Source of the DNA: Hofstenia miamia | Lineage: Eukaryota; Xenacoelomorpha; Acoela; Hofsteniidae | Reading direction: 5' to 3' | Assembly: GCA_900660155.1 (NCBI GenBank) | Contig: CABFPE010000117.1 | Location: 400,917-453,159 of the forward strand | Length of the DNA: 52,243 nt | Shown: positions 34,517 through 46,477 of the stretch, piece by piece | Layout: each line of letters starts with the position of its first letter | Numbering within the stretch: the stretch's first letter is position 1 | Notes under the pieces: model-generated | Told to the model about the DNA's origin: nothing | The model's database searches: none | The model's input: only the letters and a program-made list of their open reading frames with translations | Made by a program: the position numbers and the translations under genes

Positions 34517-35577
34517 AATTTACATCAACGTCAATGACGACAAGGACTAAAGATAGTTTATTTCATGAACGCAATTTGGGGCAATTGCTAATCATATTGA
34601 ACAATGAAAGGATTCTTTAAGCAGGCTATATTCATCGTTCATACAATCATTTCACACATGGTCCTAAAAAATTATTGCAATACATAAATTGAAAATTTTA
34701 CTTTTGGCAGAAATACATTTGCCATTCTTTACTGTAAATAAAATATAATTGCAAATTCTATTTAGCAAACGTCGATGTGAACTAAATTACCGCAAACACT
34801 TCATTAAAAATTATATTTTGAAGCTTAGTTTGTTCATAATGACTCACAGTTTTAGTCTATGTGATGATGTGGTCGCAACTATAAATGCATTGCAAATATT
34901 TAGATTTTATTAAAGACTTCTTCCAATAATTGATTTCAAATTCTCCTTAAAATATAACTACTTATTTTGTGTTTTCAAGACTATTTTGGGTACATATTGT
35001 TCTCCTACCAGCCCTTACTCAATATTAAAATGATTAACTGTTAAATAAGGAAGTAATAATATTTTAATATGCAATTCTTGAATAATTCTCAACGTCTTAA
35101 AATGAACCTTCGAATATTGGCGATTTCCGGCATTGCGCAAGCAAGGTAAAAGAATATTCATTCAATTTAAAATAAAATGACTTAAATTTGTAAAAAATAA
35201 ATTGTCAGTTAGTATAGCAGGCAGATCTATGGTAAATGCCATCTTGGTATTGAAATCCATTACTATTTATACGTGAAATTCAATTGAAGTGGTTAGCAGC
35301 CCATAAACAAATGATTCATCAGAAAACTAAAGAAATCAAAGCAAATTTAATTTATTATTTATTCTGCTAAGTTTTTACAATCATTTGCCGCTAATTGGCA
35401 GTAAACGGATTAATAAATTTTCCTCAGTTAATAATAACGTAGAGCGTATTAACCAATTACTAACCACATCACATTGCAACAAGATCAAAATTAAATCAAA
35501 TTAATAACTCAATTTTTGAATTAGTTGCCGAAAACAAAAACTCTTTGCGACATGTCACAAAAGATATATAAAAGCGC

Positions 35578-35612
<35 letters not shown>

Positions 35613-36516
35613 AAAATTACAAACTCTTGATGTTAGTGAAAGAAGGAATAGAAAGGAAGATGACTGTAATTTGCAATATATTGTAGATTTGCTGCAAATA
35701 TCTTGATGATATTTGGTTAGATGTCAGATAGAGGCATAATATGGGCCTGGTTTAAAAATTAAATTCTATGTTAAATTTGTTAAAGTTTTGCTTCTCTACC
35801 GCATGTTGCTTAAGCGTATGCATTCCTTTTGACATTCTTCCGTTTGTTTAAGAAATCAACAACATGCATCACAACACATAATACCAACAATATAGGTGTT
35901 CTAACTCCCTGAATAAAATTTAATATGTGCCACGTTATCAAATTAGTTACATGGGTTACATGGGTCTAGTTTGATTGGCTCCAAAGTTTAAGTCAATTTT
36001 CTGATAACTTAGGCAGAGCCGAGGCGATGTAACCCGCATATGTAAGTATGGAAGTATTAGGTTGAGATCGATAAATATCTAAAGAAAAAACAGAATACTG
36101 TAGTCCCCAACATATAGATGTAGATCCTTCAGGAACACCAGTAGCAACTAATCTCACTAAGTTCAAATTACCTACCTCGCATAGTTATATAATTCTGACG
36201 CCAAGCAAGAATAAAGATAACAATCTTTGATTTATTAGTTTCCTATTTTAAAGGGAATGAAGTTCATTATCAAATGCATTTGAAAATCACAAGCCTAAAT
36301 GACGAATCTTCAGCATTTTATCATTACACAAATTCGTCATATTTCTTTAATAATGATGAAGAAAGCAGGTTTGTAAGCATGTTTATTTGAACCACATTAT
36401 TTTTGAGAGGCTTCCATAGAACTTTGATCTAAACTTTATTCTTACTTAAGCTATAAGCAAAATCTAAATAAACCTAAACTTTAACTGGAATAATTTTGAA
36501 ATATTACTTTTTTCAT
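34517..36516. other. No gene recognised
   Basis: AT-rich intergenic DNA, including the (TA)n run at 35,579-35,609. Confidence 0.45.
35579..35609. repeat. (TA)n microsatellite
   Basis: About 15 uninterrupted TA dinucleotides following GCGCG. Confidence 0.95.
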
Positions 36517-36699
36517 AATTAGCAAATTTATTAATTGTGTCACAAAGGCTTAGTAGGAATATGTAAGGACTTCGTCTCCACCAGGGACTTTGTTAGATTC
36601 AAGTGTTTAATTAGCAAATTTATTAATTGTGTCACAAAGGCTTAGTAGGAATATGTAAGGACTTCGTCTCCATCAGGGACTTTGTTAGATTCAAGTGTT
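36517..36699. repeat. 92-bp tandem duplication
   Basis: 36,517-36,607 and 36,609-36,699 match with one difference (CCACCAGGG against CCATCAGGG), at an offset of 92. It is recent by divergence; real duplication and unmerged haplotypes are both possible. Confidence 0.9.
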
Positions 36700-37839
36700 C
36701 AAGATATAAAACGATCCCATAAAATTCCCGTTTGTAATCTTTATTAAACATCTAGAATTTAGAGATTTATGCTATTTTATTTATCGTTTCTTTATCATAT
36801 ATATTTCCTTTAATATCATTTGAAATGTTCCGCATCTCCTTATATTACACGGCCCATGATAATTACAGCGTCTAAATTATTGTTATATTTGTACATAAAC
36901 AACGACTCCTACATTTTCAAGAAAGCAATTAAAATTATTCTGAACGTAAATGTCATTAATGTCTAAAGTTATATTTAACATGGCTTTGTTAATAGCTGAA
37001 TTAAGTAATTTAACTTTTATAATGTAAGTCATTTGAATAATAAAGGTCGATGAGATTAGCACTTTGTAATTTCCTTAGAAATGATTCGCTTAAAACAAAT
37101 ACTTTGTGATTAATTGAAATTGGGGCATGTTCATCATTTACCGGTATAGATAGTAAAAGACAAACTTATGCTTTGATCGACCAAGAAGCTTTACATCAAG
37201 GTAGCACTTTGCAATGAGTTTACTTAAGATATGACCCATAAATGAAGCAAGTTTTATATTCTTAATTGACTTGAATTTTCTAGAAAAAGTATCTTTCTAA
37301 AGAGATGCTCATGTTACAAACATTATCATATAAATAAATTATAAAATAGCAAACGAATTACAGAAAATACAAAACATTTGCAATCTAAGCGTATGAATCA
37401 GTATTGAAGACGATTGTTGTATACTCACTAAGGTTTGTTAAATGCAGGCTCCTTGAAAAACTATTCAATGATCAGGCTATTCGATATCATGTATCGTGAT
37501 TCAACAATTTTTAATAATGATAAGCACATTTTAGATATTTCTGATAGATCGGGCAGAAGAAAAAAGTATTTATGCAAGCTGTGGGGTGGACCAGGCCAGA
37601 AATGGATGACTTACTGGTCACATACTATATAAACTGAGGGTCAAGTAAAGTTTTGAGAAATTACATGGGTCATATATTAACGGCCCTCTTCCAAACTTGA
37701 TGTATTATTCTACGACGAAGCATGCTTATTAATCCACGTTTGGTCCTAATCAAACTAATGACATCTTCTGTACAAAATTATATTGTGGCAAATTTTTCCT
37801 CAACAATTGAATAGTAAGACATACTTTACCAAATGTAGG
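36700..37839. other. No gene recognised
   Basis: A plus frame at 37,435-37,632 (with RSGRRKKYLCKLWGG) has no family signature. It lies just before a LINE relic and could belong to it. Confidence 0.3.
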
Positions 37840-38155
37840 GAAAGCCTGCTTTGTCCAAGCAAGCCAAACGGAATAGACACAGCTGTACCAAGCGGCAGAA
37901 ATGTAGAAAGCAGGAAAACAGATAAGGTGGGTAAGTGTATTTAGTTGGAAGGGAAAACAGAGAAGTTGTGGAAGCTGAAAAAAAGGTGAAGTAGCACTAA
38001 GAGCAGTTGTGGGAACAGAAAGCATAAAAGATACTTGGAGGAGTTAGGATTATCAAAGTGGTGAGGAGCTGCCATACAGAAGGCAGCACTACTAGGAACA
38101 GCGATAATCCTGAGGAATGCTCTCAGACTACTTTGAAACTGGTGATTTCCCTGAA
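37840..38155 (+). mobile_element. LINE reverse transcriptase C-terminal tail relic
   Basis: The plus-strand translation keeps the order of the conserved tail found in many animal retrotransposon polymerases: DKVGKCI, a stop, LEGKTEKLWKLKK (usually EKVxKYxDLxxEIxRLW), a degenerate VVG segment, then LEELGLSKW and AAIQKAALLGTAIILRNAL (usually IQKTALLGTARILRKVL). Stops at two points show decay. The long minus-strand open frame over the same bases (37,750-38,025) is its shadow. Confidence 0.6.
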
Positions 38156-39955
38156 CTGCAAGTCAGACCTGTGTGAATTTGTGAAAAGGAAGAAATAATA
38201 ATAGATAGATATTTAAAGAAAATTTTGCCACTCTTCCCTTGAGAATAACGTTTATATATTTCTTTAATAAAAAATCTTTAATTTGTTGAACACTTAAGTA
38301 ATTAAATTTAGTTTCTGGAATCGTAGGAATTGTGTTACAGCTATTGAATACCAATTTTCTCGTTTTCTTTACTTAAATTACCTGTCTGCTTCCATCTGAA
38401 TTTTGTTTTATACTTTAAGTTTTATTTTGGTATCATAATAATTAGGTCATCAACAACCTTAGCCATAAAGTCTGAATCATTCATCACAAAAGGCAGTTGA
38501 AAATAACTTCAGTTATTCTCCTAGATTTTGTTTTAACACTTAATAATATATTGCCAATTATATTTTGTGTCTTGATTATTTCATATCAAAGTATTATACT
38601 TCTGATTTCCTATATTTAACTTAGTTTTAATTTTTACATTTTGTCATGCATGCGATATTAATATTCAATTTGACTCATTGGAAGAGGTGACAATTCATTC
38701 ATCTTCAAAGCAAGCAATACAAAAATTGAAGTTAACTTGTTATAACTGTAGAAATTCAACCATTTATGTAATATTCAAAATCGTTATAAAAACGTTATAA
38801 AACACAATCTAAATACATGTATATGTTACAAAGAATATATAAAATACGTGGAAATTGTAAAATATTTGTAAAAATCAATGAATTAACAATAATCTTGTCT
38901 CAAATTTGGACTATACTATGACTGTTAAAATCAACTCAATTGATTTCTTTCTCAAGAGTTTTTTTCGATTAAGCAAGACAACACTTAGTATTGAAAAAAT
39001 AAGTTTTGGCATTTTTAACCTATACTTATACAGTCATTATTGAGGTTGGATACAAAATTTTTTTCGCCTCAAATCCCCACAGGAAACTTTACTAGCCCAA
39101 ATTTCACATTTTAGTGTGAAATTTATTTTCTTCAAATGTGTTAACGATATAGTGTTTACACGAAAATGTCTATGCTTGATGTTTGCTTTTCTTGCATGAG
39201 GTAGATTTTTAACATGCTCAAGATTTTGTGATAACCTGGACCTGTCAATGATTGGATTGACTGGTATATTGATTATAACATTATTTTCAAATATTATATA
39301 GGAATGCAGAATTACTTCATGATAGTAATCATTCTAACCGGATTTATCTCATTTATGTCAAAAGCGTCTCTTTCCAGGGTCAATTAAACTATTAGTGAAT
39401 TGGAGTGATGCTCCTTTGAACGTTCCTTTTTTTTTGCTTCTTATGGGAAAAGCATGGCAATTTGCAGCGAATATTCCTACCTAATTTAAGCCAAATTTTT
39501 AAATTTATTTATTTATTTGTACTGCAAAGATTATTTTAAAAATGGCATATGTGTTATATTTGTGACTTGTACAAATGCATCTTTAATAAAATTAAAACGG
39601 ATTTCAATGATTCGGTTCGTATAAATCCTATGGAATGTTTGAAGAGAAAAAAAGATCAAAACTCTTTTATTTTGTGTTTAATGAGCATTAACGGTTTGCT
39701 TAAACTGTAGACTGACTGCTATAAATATCATGGTCTATTTATGTATTTGATAAAATTTACAAGTTGAAATGTGTACGTAAAATATTTTTGAAGTTAATGA
39801 ATAAAAAATATCATTAAAAACTGTAATTTAGAGAATGGCCTCCTTTTAAGTGAGGGCTATTCTGAGGCATGTGGTGTGCATTTAGTAGGCCATGGTCCAC
39901 GTAGTAAAAAGATAAGGAGGTTTTAACTGTTTGCATAAATAAGTTTCAATAGAGA
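38156..39955. other. No gene recognised
   Basis: AT-rich, with no motif seen. If the exon at 39,956-40,150 is a last exon, the bases just below 39,956 are its 3' UTR and polyadenylation region. Confidence 0.4.
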
Positions 39956-40150
39956 TTATAACGCCAGCTTTCTAAGTTGGTTCCAAAACCATCTGGGAGC
40001 CATATTTCTGAGCTTTGCAAATGCGTCTGGGCCAGAACTAGTAGCGTTCAAAATGGATTCGGGTGCAGGGAACTCATGATTGTATTTCTGACGTGAAATA
40101 TAATCATAATCAGTTCGATTGCCCATAGCTTTTTGCATTTCATTCCGATT
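39956..40150 (-). CDS. Terminal coding exon of an unidentified gene
   Basis: On the minus strand, TTTTTATCAAG at 40,161-40,151 is a 3' splice site. The exon then opens in phase 0 and reads 64 codons to TAA. The product is polar and well mixed (NRNEMQKAMGNRTDYDYISR, QKYNHEFPAPESILN, then FAKLRNMAPRWFWNQLRKLA). This is unlike the K/N/I/F-rich junk frames of the region, and the GC content is higher. Aromatic and basic residues at the C-terminus could pack against a membrane or partner. I do not recognise the family. Upstream exons should lie at higher coordinates on the minus strand, beyond the Tc1 insertion at 40.6-41.7 kb, but none was identified. This is a good candidate for a real gene. Confidence 0.5.
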   Translation of the reverse strand, partial: NRNEMQKAMGNRTDYDYISRQKYNHEFPAPESILNATSSGPDAFAKLRNMAPRWFWNQLRKLAL

Positions 40151-40591
40151 CTTGATAAAAATTATATAATTCTGATAACACCTTATACTTCTTTGCTACA
40201 AGCACTCTTTCAATTAAAAAATATTACATAACAAAATAAAAACATTGATATTTTTGAAAACTGTCAAAACATTGTACAGAAAACTCAAACATCAAATGAT
40301 TTCGCTTCATTAATTGTTAGAGAAATTGACAATTATTCGACGGCGTATCTGCGGAACGAGTTCACTCCCGCTTTTAATTGTTTTAATTGACACTTAATTC
40401 GGCATGTATTTCTGAATTTTACAATGATCATTTACACAAAAAAATGATTCCAAATTTCCAAATCATAGTGATGCAATGCGATCAAGTACTTTAAATATAA
40501 TCAATTGCGAAACATATTTTTATTAAAGCGAAACTACCCAGAAATTGTATTAAATTTTTTGATGGCTCTTGGAAAAAGCAACTAACTAATA

Positions 40592-41717
40592 CAGTACTAT
40601 TAATATGTATTCGACCACCTTACTATTTTGAATAAATAATGAACATTCATTGGATAGAGTGTGCCTAAAATTATACCTAAGTTTCACTTTAATTAAAAAA
40701 GGAGCACTATCGTGCTGATATATTGAATCACTTGTAAGGAGTGGCAAAGAATCCGAGCATATTAAGAGCTTCGGAGAGTACTATTGATATGAACAACTTG
40801 CGAAAGCCACAATTGCATATTGCACCCCATACCATTACAGACTTCCCACCATAATTCATGGTCCCTCGACTAAGTTAAGGCAAGAATCTGAACTTCTGCC
40901 TAGCTGGTCTCTTTATCAACATTCTTTTCGATGAGTAAATCTCAAATCTTGACTTATCTGAAAATGTAACATTCGACCAATCTTCAGATGAATTGTCTAT
41001 CATTAAATTGGCCCACCTCACCTATCGTAATCTTTGCTTTGAGGTTAAGAACGGCTTTCTCGGTGCCACGAATTCCGAATTGAGTACTTCTTCAGGATGT
41101 TTCGCACGGTTCTAGCTGAGACGAGATGACCATCAGCCCATTCCTTGCGAAATTCCTCTGAATTCTTCCTGGCATTTCGCTTTGAAAGGCACACAATAGC
41201 TGATTGGGAGCTTTTGGAGATCTTCTTTGGTCTTCGGGCTTTGGCTTGGGGCGCAATGATGTTTTCAGAAGTGAAACATCTGATAATATCCCCGAGAATA
41301 CTTCGAGGTTACTCTACAAGTCGGGCTATATTACGTTGACTCCTCTTTTCTAAATGTTTGGAGATAATCAACTCGCGGATGGCAAGAGGTACGTAACCAG
41401 GCATCATATAGGGCGAAGAGAGACTGTTATTAGACATTTTCAATATAAATAGACTTAAAAAGCTCAACCAATAAAATTTTTTACCGATTCTCTGATTTGG
41501 TCTGAAGTGGCCGAATACATTTTCCATGAAAAGATTAGCTAACTACAAGACTACAAGCATTGTAGCATTTCTCCTTGAGATTTAAAGTAAACAGTGATAA
41601 ATTCCTCTTTCTGCATCACCAAATCTAATTAAAAAATAACTATGACATTCTTGGCGTCCATTTCTTAGAAATGTTTATGACAAATCATGGGTAGCCGAAT
41701 TCTTTTTTCCAGTACTG
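40592..41717 (-). mobile_element. Tc1-like DNA transposon, internally and C-terminally deleted
   Basis: It begins CAGTACT at 40,592 after TA and ends CCAGTACTG at 41,717; the outside dinucleotide there is AA rather than TA. On the minus strand the transposase N-terminus is recognisable: YVPLAIRELIISKHLEKRSQ, then RNIARLVE (paired-type helix-turn-helix). Further along come GRPRKTS-like sequence, RTVRNILKKYSIR and FSDKSRFE, which holds the first catalytic Asp (codon at 40,958-40,956). GGKSVMVWGAI follows. The second Asp and the last acidic residue are missing because the 3' part of the gene is deleted; stops and frameshifts are also present. The termini match the copy at 48,209-49,633. Confidence 0.85.
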
Positions 41718-42466
41718 AACATCTAAAATCTGAAAATACCAGGGGATAGGAGAAATGCCTCCTCCTTAATTTTACTCATAAACTGGTCGTTGTACACCAT
41801 GACGTCTGATTTGCATAAGGCACATCTCAATGGGATTGAGTGGTTTAGCTACATAAAAATAAAACCTTAATGTTAGTTGTTACTCCAATGGGCTCTTAAT
41901 TATCTGATTACCTGAATAAAACAGGTATTTTTGTCAAACAATCTCACTAGCACAAATGCTCGTAGTTATTGAATTTGATTTTTTTAACAGCGTAATTCTA
42001 ACAATAGTTTAACATTACGACGTTTATTAAAATTTTGGTGACTCTTGTGGATCTGGTTCTAGATATGGATCGATCCGGTACATGGATATCCACTGGATAT
42101 AGATCAGAAAATACATTTCAAAATTGAGCAAAAGCAAACTTCATTAAGCGTCGGATTAAGCGGTCAATGTTGAAATACCATACATTTATTTTCATATGCC
42201 GCAATCTTCAATCTCCATTAGCGACCGCAATGCTCATGCAGCCGGTTATCAGAGCTTTACTAATATATTTTGTAATGAAATTGATATTTTCAAAAGTTAC
42301 TCAAAAATGGATTTATTTTTCTTGTCGAAATCAATTTTAAGTATAGGGATTCGAAGAATCTATTTATCATGGATTCGAATTTTGATTCCGAATCCAGTAG
42401 ATTTGTAGGGCCTTAATTCCGACATACGGCTAATGCTATTAATTAAATTGAAGATAAAACCTCAAT
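41718..42466. other. No gene recognised
   Basis: AT-rich, with no recognisable motif. Confidence 0.4.
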
Positions 42467-42521
42467 TTGGGATTAAAAAAATTGTTTCAAACTCCAATTA
42501 AATTATTTAATTATCAGTGTC

Positions 42522-42772
42522 AGACAGTTTTTTTTGTTGAAGTTGATATTGATATCTCAACGGCCGACATTCATAACCTACTAAAGCAGCAATGTTTTCA
42601 AATTGAAAAATCAGTAACTGTCGTTTTATTAGGTTATCAAACTATTAAGAAAAGGCAACTTCGATTACAAAGTGATAAACTTAAACAATGGGGATTTAAG
42701 TATCTCAACATATTTAAGGCTTACGAAATTAACATAAGATATTTAGTAAGATTTACTTCAAAAATGCTCTAA
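42522..42772 (+). CDS. Unidentified open frame after a possible 3' splice site
   Basis: TTTAATTATCAG at 42,510-42,521 could be a 3' splice site; the frame after it is open for about 83 codons to TAA. The product contains VEVDIDISTADIHNLLKQQ, then VTVVLLGYQTIKKRQLRLQ and LKQWGFKYLNIFK. It is more protein-like than most open frames here (mixed charged and hydrophobic residues, helical potential), but I recognise no family. It stops about 120 bases before the left end of the piggyBac element. It could be a last exon or a transposon remnant. Confidence 0.25.
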
Positions 42773-43285
42773 AATAGCGTTTTTTGATCGGAAATGATCA
42801 AGGGTGTGTAAAATAACCTTAATAATATTTTTCGTTCCTGGTATTGGAAGCCAATTTTCATTATATTTGAGTTTTTTATGACAAAAATAAAAAATGTTCC
42901 ATTTGTGGAACATTGGAGATTTCCCAGCTCGATTTGGATGTTACTCAATTATCATTGCATATGATAAAAGCAATGTTTGTTTTTATTTGAACAATTTATT
43001 TTTATGAATTATTATTTAAATGTATTCGAATTATCAATACATATGTAGACGCCGCTTAATGTGATCCCTTTTTTATCAGTATAATCAGTATAAAGAATAT
43101 ATGAGCATATCAATTTATCAATGTAAAGAATTTATCAGTATACAGAATTTATGAGCATATAAATTTATCAGCATAACAGTCATTGTGACAAATATTTATT
43201 GCTGTAAATGCTTTTATTTGGGATGAAACGTCTACACTAAATGGTTGTATAATATTTAACTTACAGTTTGTTAGAAACAGCAGCT

Positions 43286-44998
43286 ATGAATCCTAATATT
43301 TTTTACTCGAGAAAAACACCTAAAGTAACAATAATATCAGAAGCTCATGAAGTTCTTGAAAATTTGCAAAATCCTAGAAATGTTGTTATACTTCCACCAT
43401 CTGTAGCCGATGCAGGAGACCTAGAAAGCGATGTTGAAGAAGACAGACGATACAGAGGAAGAATATGAACCTGCAGGTGAGATAGAAATTGAAGAATCAG
43501 CAAGTGACTCTGATGAGGATTCTCCACCAGCTGATCCACATACCAAAAAGAAAAAGAGAGAAGAACCAATAAAGTGGAGAAAACATAACGATTTTCATAC
43601 AAAACTGCTCTATCAAGAAGAAAATTTGAATGCAAAACTTTACAATCTCGAAGGAAAGTCAAATTTTGAAATTTGGAAGACGATTTTTTTTCTAATGTTA
43701 GAGCATATAGTTCATCAAACAAATTTATATGCTACAAGAGATAACAATAAAAAATTTGCGGTATCAGAAAATGAAATTCGAAATATCATAATTTGCCAGA
43801 GCAGATGTATTGGTCAACTCAACCAGACTTAGGTGTCCGTTTAGTCTCTAATACGATGAGCAGAAATAGATATTTGGAAATAAAAAAGTTCATCCACTTT
43901 GCTGACAATCAAAATCTCGTTCAAGGAGATAAAATGAGTAAAGTTTCTCCTCTATACCAAATGCTCAATGAAAACCTGATTCAGTTTGAGGTATTTCACA
44001 AATTACTCAGCATTGATGAATCAATGGTGCCATATTTTGGTCGACAAAGTGCAAAAATATTTCTAAATTTAAAACCAATACGATTTGGTTATAAAATTTG
44101 CTGTCTGTGGAAGTGATGGATATCCATATTTTCTAATCATATATCAAGAAAAAGATGCTTCCGCTGAAATCTTATCAGAGTTGTAAACGAAATGGTTGAA
44201 ATAATTTGCTCTAATTCCAATATTACAAACCATCAATTTTTCTTTGACAATTTTTTCACCAGTTACAAGCTTTTGTCAGAGCTAAAAGAAAGAAATGTAA
44301 AAGCAACAGGAACTGTTCGAGACAACAGGACTGCAAATGCTAATAAGAAACTAATCAAATCGAAAGCTCTAAAACGGAAGGATAGAGGTACTTTTGATTA
44401 TTTCTGCGACGGTAAAGTGGCATGATAACTCAAAGGTAACCATAGCCAGTAACTGGGAAACGCATGAGCCTATTCATAAAGCAAAACGACGGGTGAAAGG
44501 AGGGAAAAATAAGTGACACAGTCCCATCTTATAAGCCCCTACAATTAAGGAATGGGTGGTGTTGATTTCATAGATCGGCTTTTGGAATCTTATCGACAAT
44601 GTATACGTGGAAAAAATGGTATTGCCCAATCTTATAAATATTATAAACTTATCTGTAGTTGCAGCATGGAGGTTACACTGTCAAGTAAATACAAAAAACT
44701 GACTCATCTAGATTTCAGAAGAGAGATAACTCTGTCTACTAATAGAAGAAAACATGAAAGAAGAAACTTTTATGGAACTCTACCTATGGATGTTCGTTTT
44801 GACGGTACAAACCATCTTTTAGGATCAAGATCACAAGGAAGATGCAAAGTTTGCCAGAAAAATGCCAAATCTAAGTACACGAAATGCAATGTCAGACTAC
44901 ATGCAGAAAGAGGGAAGAAATGTTTTGAAGACTACCACAACCATGAATCGAATTATATTTATAATTTTTACTTGAAATATACCTATTGTTGCTTTTAG
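43286..44998 (+). pseudogene. piggyBac-family transposase pseudogene
   Basis: Starts at MNPNIFYSRKTPK; an acidic N-terminal region follows (EEEYEPAGEIEIEESASDSD, then DPHTKKKKREEP), typical of the family. The DDD catalytic residues can be placed at 44,015 (SIDESMVPYFGR), 44,246 (FFFDNFFTSYKLL) and 44,564 (GGVDFIDRL). Their spacing of about 77 and 106 codons fits piggyBac. The C-terminal Cys-rich zinc-binding domain survives in part (GRCKVCQKN, YTKCNVRLH, KKCFEDYH). The frame shifts near 43,440, 43,800, 44,103, 44,165 and 44,415, and stop codons occur near 44,515 and 44,548. No single reading frame spans the gene, so it cannot make active enzyme. All catalytic codons remain, which suggests fairly recent inactivation. 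Confidence 0.85.
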
Positions 44999-45022
44999 TG
45001 TGGACTCCGCTTAATATAATCA

Positions 45023-45139
45023 GTCATAATGTTATCGAATGATGTCATAATGTTATCGAATGATGTCATAATGTTATCGAATGATGTCATAATGTTATCG
45101 AATGATGTCATAATGTTATCGAATGATGTCATAATGTTT
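45023..45139 (+). repeat. 21-bp tandem repeat, 5.5 copies, inside the piggyBac right end
   Basis: The unit GTCATAATGTTATCGAATGA(T) starts at 45,023, 45,044, 45,065, 45,086 and 45,107, with a partial sixth at 45,128. The copies are identical. The unit is a multiple of three, which creates an accidental repetitive open frame on the minus strand. Confidence 0.95.
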
Positions 45140-45678
45140 TCATTGTAATAGATATGCTTAATTATGTTCGGATTTTTAAAAAAAAATTTCATAGTTTGTC
45201 TTTTTTCTATACTGGGAAACCCCCAAGGTTCCACAAATGGAACATCCGGTAATTTAAAAACTATTAATAGTATCGACTTAAATTTTTTTTACAACATGCT
45301 TATGATAGTACTATTAAGATTATGTATTATAGTCAAGATCGGACAACGGGAACTATGGTCGGCATAGAAAAGGTTAAAGTAGTCCCTCGAAATTATACGC
45401 ATTTTATTTGATGATTTTTGCTAATTTCAAGTTGTAAACTGAAACAGTTGTTGTTGATTGAATTCCATATTTGTATCCATCGTGAGAAGTTTACGCAGAG
45501 TAATGTGTTCTTATCATATGAAAGTGTTATACTATTTCTAAACAAAAAGCTCTACATTTACTGTAATTCTGATTCAAACCAGTTAACGAAAACAGAAAAC
45601 AACAATTGCAGTATATCATTAAAATATTAAGGCATTCATGTAAATTATATACACATTAATATGCTAACAGAACTAAAA

Positions 45679-45833
45679 TTATAGACAATTTCCTTTCTCA
45701 TCCTTCTCTGAACATTCGAATCCGACATCGGGGCCGCGGTCGTAAAAAGATTTTTTGGAAAGCGTACGACCACATTTGTGACATATGAAGCAATTTCCGC
45801 AAAATGGATTATTGTTGTAGGTGATTACTTGCT
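45679..45833 (-). CDS. LIM-only protein (four-and-a-half-LIM-like), last coding exon
   Basis: Preceded by TGTTTTTAG (3' splice site at 45,835-45,834), it starts in phase 1 and reads 51 codons to TAA. It completes the third LIM domain visible in this gene. The first zinc half-site (CSKC) comes from the exon at 49,705-49,900; here follow CGNCF (Cys where LIM domains usually have His), ICHKC, and a final CSEKD in which Asp is the probable last ligand. The C-terminus after it is only six residues (EKGNCL), so LIM3 closes the protein, as in FHL proteins. LIM domains bind proteins rather than DNA; FHL proteins act as scaffolds at focal adhesions, in muscle and in the nucleus. Splice phases of all three exons agree. 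Confidence 0.85.
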
Positions 45834-46425
45834 CTAAAAACAAAATGGAATAAAATATGGAAATTATTCGTTTGATTAATTCAAAATTAAATTTCTCACA
45901 TTATCTGAAATCAGTTTTTATTTTATACATAACTACAAGATCCTATTAACCCGAAAATTAGCACCTGTGTCAAAATCGACACATTACATTACTTTGCTTG
46001 CTTCAGTGTGCAATCTCTTAGATCACTGGTAGATATTGGCCAATTCTCATAATTTTTATTAACCAATATGAATTTGCATGTATAAAAATATCCATTTTTT
46101 GAAAACGTATTCTGCTATAACATTTTCAAGTAGTAGTGATATTTCTACTATAAACGTGTAAGTACACTGCTATAAAATTCCAAATGCTTCATATACACTC
46201 CAATATTGAAGTGTTTAAATGCTTGTTGGCTTTATTTGCATATGATTTGAAACACACTGTCACACAAGTGCGTTTCAAATAGTGTAATCACAGTGGCATT
46301 CAAAAAGAGTTAGGTTTCAAAAATTGCTGCCTCTGCCTATAGAAATGCTTTTTTCTTCCATTTCCACAACTATTTTAAACACGTTTTCATATATTCAATT
46401 AAATTCCACATTTTTCCATAACTCC

Positions 46426-46477
46426 TGGAGCTAGTGGCTAGCGTTATGCGGGATTAGAATATTTCTGGTTTCAGTCC
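46426..46477 (+). repeat. Candidate tRNA-derived SINE head
   Basis: TGGAGCTAGTGG at 46,426-46,437 resembles a pol III A box (TGGCNNAGTGG with one extra base), and GGTTTCAGTCC at 46,467-46,477 resembles a B box (GGTTCGANTCC, two differences). The 30-base spacing fits a tRNA. The fold is not a clean cloverleaf, so a decayed tRNA-derived SINE is likelier than a tRNA gene. Confidence 0.4.

Larger units (their letters stand above)
42894..45245 (+). mobile_element. piggyBac-like DNA transposon with intact inverted termini
   Basis: Terminal inverted repeats of 33 bases lie at 42,894-42,926 and 45,213-45,245 and agree at 30 positions. Each begins ATGTTCCATTTGTGGAAC, which contains its own small hairpin (GTTCCA, 4-base loop, TGGAAC), and ends with TTTCCCA inward. 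Between them is a piggyBac-family transposase pseudogene. Subterminal features are a 22-base direct repeat (43,045-43,066 and 45,000-45,021, 18 matches, containing CCGCTTAAT) and a 21-bp tandem repeat near the right end. The expected TTAA target duplication is not visible immediately outside the repeats; the nearest TTAA is at 45,254-45,257. True ends may therefore lie a few bases outside, or one flank has mutated. Confidence 0.8.

Noticed and set aside
37750..38025. 91-codon minus-strand open frame
   Set aside because: It is the shadow of the plus-strand LINE tail, which has recognisable motifs.
44995..45234. Minus-strand open frame with repeated FDNIMTS units
   Set aside because: It is the accidental translation of the 21-bp tandem repeat inside the piggyBac element; the unit length divisible by three keeps it open.
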